Origin: Malachius bipustulatus | Taxonomy: Eukaryota > Arthropoda > Insecta > Coleoptera > Melyridae | Direction: 5' to 3' | DNA length: 64,000 nucleotides | Assembly: GCA_910589415.1 (NCBI GenBank) | Contig: OU342631.1 | Coordinates: 13,826,001 to 13,890,000 of the forward strand | Shown here: positions 59,184 to 64,000 of the stretch, one piece after another | How the letters are laid out: each line of letters begins with the position of its first letter | How positions within the stretch are numbered: position 1 is the stretch's first letter | Notes under the pieces: generated by a model | Database searches by the model: none | What the model saw: only the letters and a program-made list of their open reading frames with translations | Told to the model about the DNA's origin: nothing | Position numbers and translations under genes: made by a program

Positions 59184-59590
59184 TTATAGTCCCCCCCTTA
59201 TTTTTTGATCCGAATGAAATTATAGAACTATAAAGTTTAAAAACTAAATCAAATGTCATGGATTTTACCACTTTTTGACGTAAAATTTATCTGTCAAATG
59301 TCAAACGTTGCAGACGCTGTCAACTTCAAAATTTTGACATGAGGGGTCTTGTGAGATTTTAAGATTTGTTATTGAAGTTAAAGACGTTTTTATTCCCCCA
59401 TCTCTTTTTAAATTAAAAATAACCTCACTCAACTTCAAAATTTTTAAATTGACAGCGACTGAAACGTTACCTTTGACATTTGACAGATCAGTTTTACGTT
59501 AAAAAGTAGTGAAATTCATGACATTTGATTTAGTTCTAGTTTCGAAGTTCTATCTCGTTCGGATCACAATTTTAGGTCAGGGAGGGATTA
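59184..59590. mobile_element. Worn inverted-repeat element, about 400 bp
   Basis: GATCCGAATGAAATTATAGA near 59207 pairs with the reverse of TCTATCTCGTTCGGATC near 59548. AACTAAATCAAATGTCATGG pairs with ATGACATTTGATTTAGTTC, and ATCTGTCAAATGTCAAACGT with CTTTGACATTTGACAGATC. GACGTTTATAGTCCCCC near 59178 and GACGTTTTTATTCCCCC near 59382 are in direct orientation, so the structure is not a simple hairpin. Confidence 0.65.
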
Positions 59591-60935
59591 TGATAAATGA
59601 TGCATCATTTTTGAACCATGTAAACACTCGAATTCTGCTCGAAAGCCTAATTTCCGCAAAAAGGTAACTGCGCTTACCTGGGTCTCTAGCTCTTGATAGT
59701 TTTATGTTGTTCTGAAATTTATCTTCAGTGGCGTACGCGGTTTTAATTTTTTGTTTTTTATTCTCAGTTTTCATGAACTTTGCCTAATCATTGAAATGTA
59801 ACGAAAAAAAAATTCTGTATAGGGTGGGGGGCAATATAAGTTCAATATGCCGGCAAGTTTATTTGATTGTTAATTATACCCATCAGATCATTCCGGGAGT
59901 AGTAGTTTTGCCTACCTAATAATAGACATCCAAGAAAACTAATTATTGCTTAAAATTGCTGGAACCTTAATCGAAATTCCTCCCCTAATTTTACGTTGTA
60001 TAATTGTAAAGCCACAATAATGTAAATCCATGGATATGGTTTCCAGAATTCCAACAACAAACGTTCCCGTAACATAAACAGCTTCCCTTCGATTAATTCC
60101 AAATTGAATTTTCTACTCTATTATATCGTCTAAAACTGAACAGGAGGTAAATGCAGGCTGTGAGTAGGGAAAACGTAAATTATATTTGAGTAGCTTATAG
60201 TCCTAGTCCCATACATGGATTAGTATAACGGGGTTCTATTTCGAATAAAATCAATCTAATCTAAGGAGCGTTTACATTGTTTAACACCATGCGATTTTCC
60301 TGCGCATCAGGGTTTTTCACTGGTCGTTGACGAATTTTCGAGTGAATTGTTTGAAACTTAGCAAATTTCCTAACCACACGATACGAGTTCATGATGTGTG
60401 GGAGACGTCTAACGAGACCAAGGAGATGAACGGCAGCAGTAAAGACGCTTTCCGAGCTTCGTACCCACCCGTGCTCGCTGAATCATTATCATACTTGATC
60501 TTGGAGCTGTAATTCTGTATCTGAGTTGTCGCTTCGAATTTTCGGCTTCATTAATATGGAAGTTTTAGACTCGCGATCGTTGTTGGATGATAATAATATG
60601 TAAAAGTCTCGAGGTAGGTACGATAAATTTCAAAGAGAACGATCTCACTTCAATAAGAGAATGGCACTTCTGAATATAAGCGAGAACTGCTTTTGTATAA
60701 AATTAATTTTATATTAGTTTTTTGTTAAATACTTGAATTTATTTTGATATAATTATTTACGACGCAACTGAACCGCGATAATTTCTTCAGAGAGCTGAAA
60801 TTGTAATTGAAAATTTAATGATTAATGTCAAAATGATGTTTCCCTGGAACTAATGAATATTCTCTTCTTTTCAAGGGTTAGTCTCCCCGGCCGTTAAAAT
60901 AATGTCAAATATGGGCAAGAGAAAATTTATTTCGA

Positions 60936-60993
60936 GCCATATTTTTCAAAAATCTGGAACATTAGCCATATTTTTCAAAAATCTGGAACATAG
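60936..60993 (+). repeat. Short tandem duplication (28-bp unit)
   Basis: AGCCATATTTTTCAAAAATC followed by TGGAACAT occurs twice in direct succession, at about 60936 and 60964. It is a recent small duplication. Confidence 0.8.
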
Positions 60994-61013
60994 GGAATAC
61001 CTAGAACAGGAAT

Positions 61014-61420
61014 GTACCGGGTGGGCATCTAAGAATGAAAAGCGGCCATATCTTGGGAAATATTGATCCTACAGTTTAAAAAAAAAATTCCAGATGAAAC
61101 TTTGAATTGAAAATTGAAAATTGCGATTTTCACTTGTTTATAACTTAAACTACGCAACCTAAATTCCAATTGTGAAAACCACCTGTATTCGATTTTGCCT
61201 GGAAATTTAAAAATACAATAATATAAAGGGTGTCCCCGTTAAAATAATGAAGTAGGTGTCAACTTCTGGTATTTCCGGAAGTGCGACCATCTTGAAAATA
61301 TTTTCATTGCATTTCGCATACCTAGTCACTTTTATCTGGAAATTTTTTTTTGAAACTGTAGGATCAATATTTCTCAAGATATGGCCGCTGTTAATTCTTA
61401 GATGCCCACCATCAGGTACA
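61014..61420. mobile_element. Inverted-repeat element enclosing a 14340-type repeat
   Basis: GTACCGGGTGGGCATCTAAG at the left pairs with CTTAGATGCCCACCATCAGG at the right. Pairing continues with GGCCATATCTTGGGAAATAT and ATATTTCTCAAGATATGGCC, then ATTGATCCTACAGTTT and AAACTGTAGGATCAAT. The inside, about 61100-61345, matches 14440-14650 in reverse (GATTTTCACTTGTTTATAAC, AACCACCTGTATTCGATTTT, GTGTCCCCGTTAAAATAATG). Confidence 0.8.
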
Positions 61421-61725
61421 ATGACTTTTTCGGAAGCGCGAACAAATTATCAAGGAAACGAAAAATATGCACAATATTATTTTTTTAACCATGTGAGCCA
61501 TTCGATGAGGAAATTTTCTGTTTTTTCAGGAACAAAAAGAGAGTAGGTAAACTTTAGTTTTAGTGTGACAGATACTTCTTACACGAATCAACATTATGAC
61601 GGCCATAAAACATAAGTTGAGAATGAAAACGTTGAGATCTTAGAAATTGAAGAAATAATAGACCTGAGAGAAAGATGCAGTTTGTGGATCGTCGGTAATC
61701 CATAGAATCTTGCCGGTCTCGAGTA

Positions 61726-62148
61726 AAGCTGCGTACTCATTAGAGCATTTGCTCCGAACGAGCGCGCCGAACAGAGCAGAGCCGAGCATTCGGGGCGTTT
61801 ATAGCTGCGTACTCACTAGAGCACGAGCCCCGAACGAGCGCCCCGAACAGAGCTGAACCGCTCAGCAGATGTGGACGGGCATCCGAACAGAGCCAAGCAC
61901 GCTCAGGTTGTTCGGCGAACGTGCTCAGACCGATCCGAGCTCTGTCGGTACATCAAAGGATGTTCGCGTTCAGTCTGGACGGGATTAACCAGCTCTACTG
62001 CCAAACTAAGTATCTACGAACAACTGGATAAATGCCGAACCGAATGCTCGTTCGGGGCTCGGGTGAAAATAATAAACGCCCCGAATGCTCGGCTCTGCTC
62101 TGTTCGGCGCGCTCGTTCGGGGCAAATGCTCTAATGAGTACGCAGCTT
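61726..62148. mobile_element. TIR element, 423 bp with 77-bp terminal repeats, TA flanks
   Basis: The left arm 61726-61802 begins AAGCTGCGTACTCATTAGAG and the right arm 62072-62148 is its reverse complement with about one mismatch over 77 bp. TA lies on both sides, as for Tc1/mariner-type insertion. Directly inside the left arm is a second, diverged copy of the end (AGCTGCGTACTCACTAGAGC at 61803) without a partner at the right. GAACGAGCGCGCCGAACAG and related GAACGAGC blocks recur inside. The open frame at 61871-62134 crosses the right arm and is not a transposase. Confidence 0.85.
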
Positions 62149-62339
62149 TATAGATAGTTGCTCTGCTTGCTCAATAAAATCATCTTGCCATTACGGAGTT
62201 TGTAAATAATTTAATTGGCTTTTTGTTGTAAAGTATGTCTCTAGCCCTTTGTTATTGATTTTGTTTGACAAACGTTTGGTGGCGATAGAATAATATTGAA
62301 AAAAATAATATTGTCTATAAATCAAAACCAGCAAGATAC

Positions 62340-62928
62340 TGTTACGAGTTTCTCAATAATAAATCCACCACGTAAAAGTCTTGCAAATTACTTTATTGAT
62401 TAATCCAAGTTATAACCTCTAATTCTAATTCTAAATAATCAAACACACTTAACACAGCTTCTTTATAATTCGCTATACTGTCACTACTGACTGGCTTCCT
62501 TACTTCACACTTCACTTCACTACTGCTCTGTTCAGCTTCCACTAGTTACTACTGCTCTGTCTTCACTTCTTCAGATTCACTCCACGTCCAAACTAAAACT
62601 GTCCCACGCAGCCGCGAGGCTGCTCTTATATAGTTCCCCCGACGGGGCAGCGAAACAGTAGGTGACTTCTCGAACGTTGCACCGGCGCACCGGCCGTCGA
62701 TTCGTGGATTCTGGAAATGTCGGATTGTTCGGCGAGCCCACTCCAGAAATCCATAAAACTAACGTCTGTCTGTCAATGTGTCACATGACATGTGACTGGA
62801 ACTGTCACGAACATGTCATTGACTAACTCAGTATAAAAAAAGAATGTAAACAAACAAGCAAATGGTGGACTAGAATGTTAAAGGTTAAAGAAGCAATTAC
62901 TAGAATTTTTCCAGAGCAGTCTCGTTAT
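62340..62928 (-). mobile_element. Probable solo LTR (Ty3/gypsy-like), minus strand
   Basis: On the minus strand the unit ends in CTCGTAACA (62340-62348) and starts TATAACGAG (62920-62928), near-inverted ends as in an LTR whose first bases have mutated from TGT. ATAC flanks both sides (62336-62339 and 62929-62932), a 4-bp duplication. In the same orientation, TATATAAGAG at 62624-62633 fits a TATA box and AATAAA at 62392-62397 fits a polyadenylation signal 230 bp downstream. The middle is GC-richer than the surrounding intron. No gag or pol is attached. Confidence 0.6.
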
Positions 62929-63504
62929 AATACTATGGGTTTCCGAAGATCTACAAACCGCATCTTTCTCTCAATTCTTTCTTCAATCACTTCAATCATC
63001 TCTTTAATATCATAGCCTTGAAAATAACCCATTTGGTTAAACACACTTACCGGATCATATGACAATATACGATTATTTTCATTTTGCAGAATTTATTAAT
63101 GGTTTAAATGTTCCATGAAACGAAATCTCGATTATTAAATTTTTTCGACATACGATAGATGACTAATTGAAGTTATCCAAAATGTTTTTTCAGATTACAA
63201 ATAAGCACAAAAATACTCAACTTTACCCTAATAATTGCAATAATGCATATTTGGTATCTCTTTAGGTAACCGAGATCCCCGTGCATTTTCTCTAAAAACT
63301 GGTACCCTTTAATTATTTCATTTGGACTAAGCAGAATGGAATAATGATAAAGATTATCCAACATTACAAGGATGATCGACTTTTATCGGGATTGTTTCAT
63401 ATAATATGTAATCCAGACAATACATGTAATCCCGCTTGCAATTCTCCTTCCTGAAATCACAGACGAGTAATTTTTCCCTCAATTACCTTTATTCTGTTTT
63501 CCAG

Positions 63505-63651
63505 GTTCGACCGTTTAGCATCAGAACACCACTGTCTGCGCATAAAACTCCTAGGGGACTGCTATTACTGTGTATCTGGACTACCGGAGGCTAGGCCAGA
63601 TCATGCTCATTGTACTGTTGAAATGGGTCTGGACATGATAGATGCCATAGC
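63505..63651 (+). CDS. Adenylyl cyclase exon 9 (C1a, second catalytic Asp)
   Basis: Acceptor TGTTTTCCAG, donor CATAGC|GTAAGT. Length 147 bp, residues 434-482 plus two bases (phase 2 in and out). It encodes [40 protein letters not shown] and [10 protein letters not shown]. Asp452 in LGDCYYC is the second metal-binding aspartate, 44 residues after Asp408, the same spacing as in mammalian ADCY5. RIK(L/I)[13 protein letters not shown] is close to invariant in membrane cyclases, and ARPDHAHC follows types 5 and 6. The next exon, expected to give the REVT...GIHSG block, is not in the remaining 349 bp. Confidence 0.97.
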
Positions 63652-64000
63652 GTAAGTAATTTCATTAGATTCGCCATACTGATCAATGCGAAATCCTTTC
63701 CGGCGTGATATATTCTGTAATCTGGTGAGGGTGTAATTACATACTCCTAATGATGCTGCAATAAAACAGTTCATATAACACAATCGGATTTTATGCATCC
63801 CTATGTATATTTCAGTAACACAGAAGGGTGCATTGCTTATAGACTTTTAGTTCCAAGTTTAAAGATACTGGGAGGAAATGCACCTTTCAAGTTTTCAAGT
63901 CATGGTTAAACGACAACTCCTGCAACAGACGTTTTAAAAGGGCTGGGTTACAGGAAATCGTCGATAAAGTGCAGGATCTTGTTTTGAAGAATCATCCATT
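63652..64000 (+). other. Start of intron 9, nothing recognised
   Basis: Begins GTAAGTAATT. I searched for the next conserved cyclase block and did not find it, so the intron runs past the window edge. Confidence 0.6.

Larger units (their letters stand above)
52483..63504 (+). other. Intron 8 (11.0 kb)
   Basis: Bounded by GTGAGT and TTTTCCAG. From left to right it holds a degenerate tandem repeat, a 977-bp foldback, a foldback split by other repeats, an inverted repeat near 59184-59590, an inverted repeat at 61014-61420, a 423-bp TIR element and a likely solo LTR. The stretches 54894-56693, 59591-60935 and 62933-63504 show no gene or clear repeat. Confidence 0.65.
27083..63651 (+). other. Adenylyl cyclase (ADCY5/6-type) locus, partial
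   Basis: The span covers the nine exons recognised in this window. All introns have GT donors and AG acceptors, and every junction keeps the frame (phases 0, 0, 1, 0, 0, 0, 2, 2 and 2 in order). The joined frame is 482 codons plus 2 bases without a stop. Introns are about 7.7, 2.1, 1.8, 0.5, 2.9, 8.4, 0.7 and 11.0 kb. The largest ones carry most of the transposon remains. The start codon, promoter and both ends of the transcript are outside what I can see. Confidence 0.9.

Noticed and set aside
61871..62134. 87-codon + strand frame with Cys and Arg, zinc-finger-like at first sight
   Set aside because: It crosses into the terminal inverted repeat of a MITE, so the residues come from the repeat and Cys spacing fits no known finger.
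63791..63850. TATATTTCAG acceptor-like site, possible next cyclase exon
   Set aside because: The sequence after it (TAACACAGAAGGG...) does not encode the expected REVT/GIHSG block in the phase left by exon 9.

Overview
The window reads as nuclear DNA of an arthropod, almost certainly an insect. It is AT-rich and nearly free of long open frames. Nine GT-AG exons of one conserved animal gene sit in introns full of decayed transposons, and short motifs such as GTAGGTACCTAC recur. I cannot name the order or species from sequence alone.

The one clear cellular gene lies on the + strand: a membrane-bound class III adenylyl cyclase closest to the ADCY5/ADCY6 type. Exons at 27083-27310, 35028-35225, 37358-37586, 39347-39438, 39908-40096, 43013-43162, 51550-51671, 52390-52482 and 63505-63651 join without a frame break into 482 codons plus 2 bases. 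They encode a variable cytosolic N-terminus, the first six-helix membrane domain, and the first part of catalytic domain C1a with both metal-binding aspartates. The start codon lies upstream in an unseen exon. The rest of C1, the second membrane domain and C2 lie beyond the right edge. The product would make cAMP from ATP at the plasma membrane under G-protein control.

Positions 1-27082 (upstream or 5' intron) hold no gene I can support. They do hold many foldback and MITE-like repeats, most with ends reading TACAGGGTG...CACCCTGTA. The main ones are a 552-bp hairpin (5956-6507), an unequal tandem repeat (10208-11768), a foldback (12777-13714), a pair of 487-bp inverted arms 4.7 kb apart (17142-17628 and 22364-22850), an array of related units (20590-22110) and a nested palindrome complex (22849-23840). 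A non-LTR retrotransposon 3' end lies at 26161-26540.

The introns hold further mobile DNA: a hAT element with a perfect 8-bp target duplication (30320-31506), remains of non-LTR retrotransposons (33570-34800, 44850-46640, 50200-50560), a Harbinger-like MITE inside one of them (45809-45964), a 977-bp foldback (53915-54891), a foldback that appears split by other repeats (56694-58950), a 423-bp TIR element (61726-62148) and a likely solo LTR (62340-62928). The largest introns (about 8.4 kb before exon 7 and 11.0 kb before exon 9) are largely explained by these insertions.

I found no CRISPR array, operon, tRNA, rRNA or new defence-type system. The noteworthy content is the cyclase gene structure and the layered history of the transposons.
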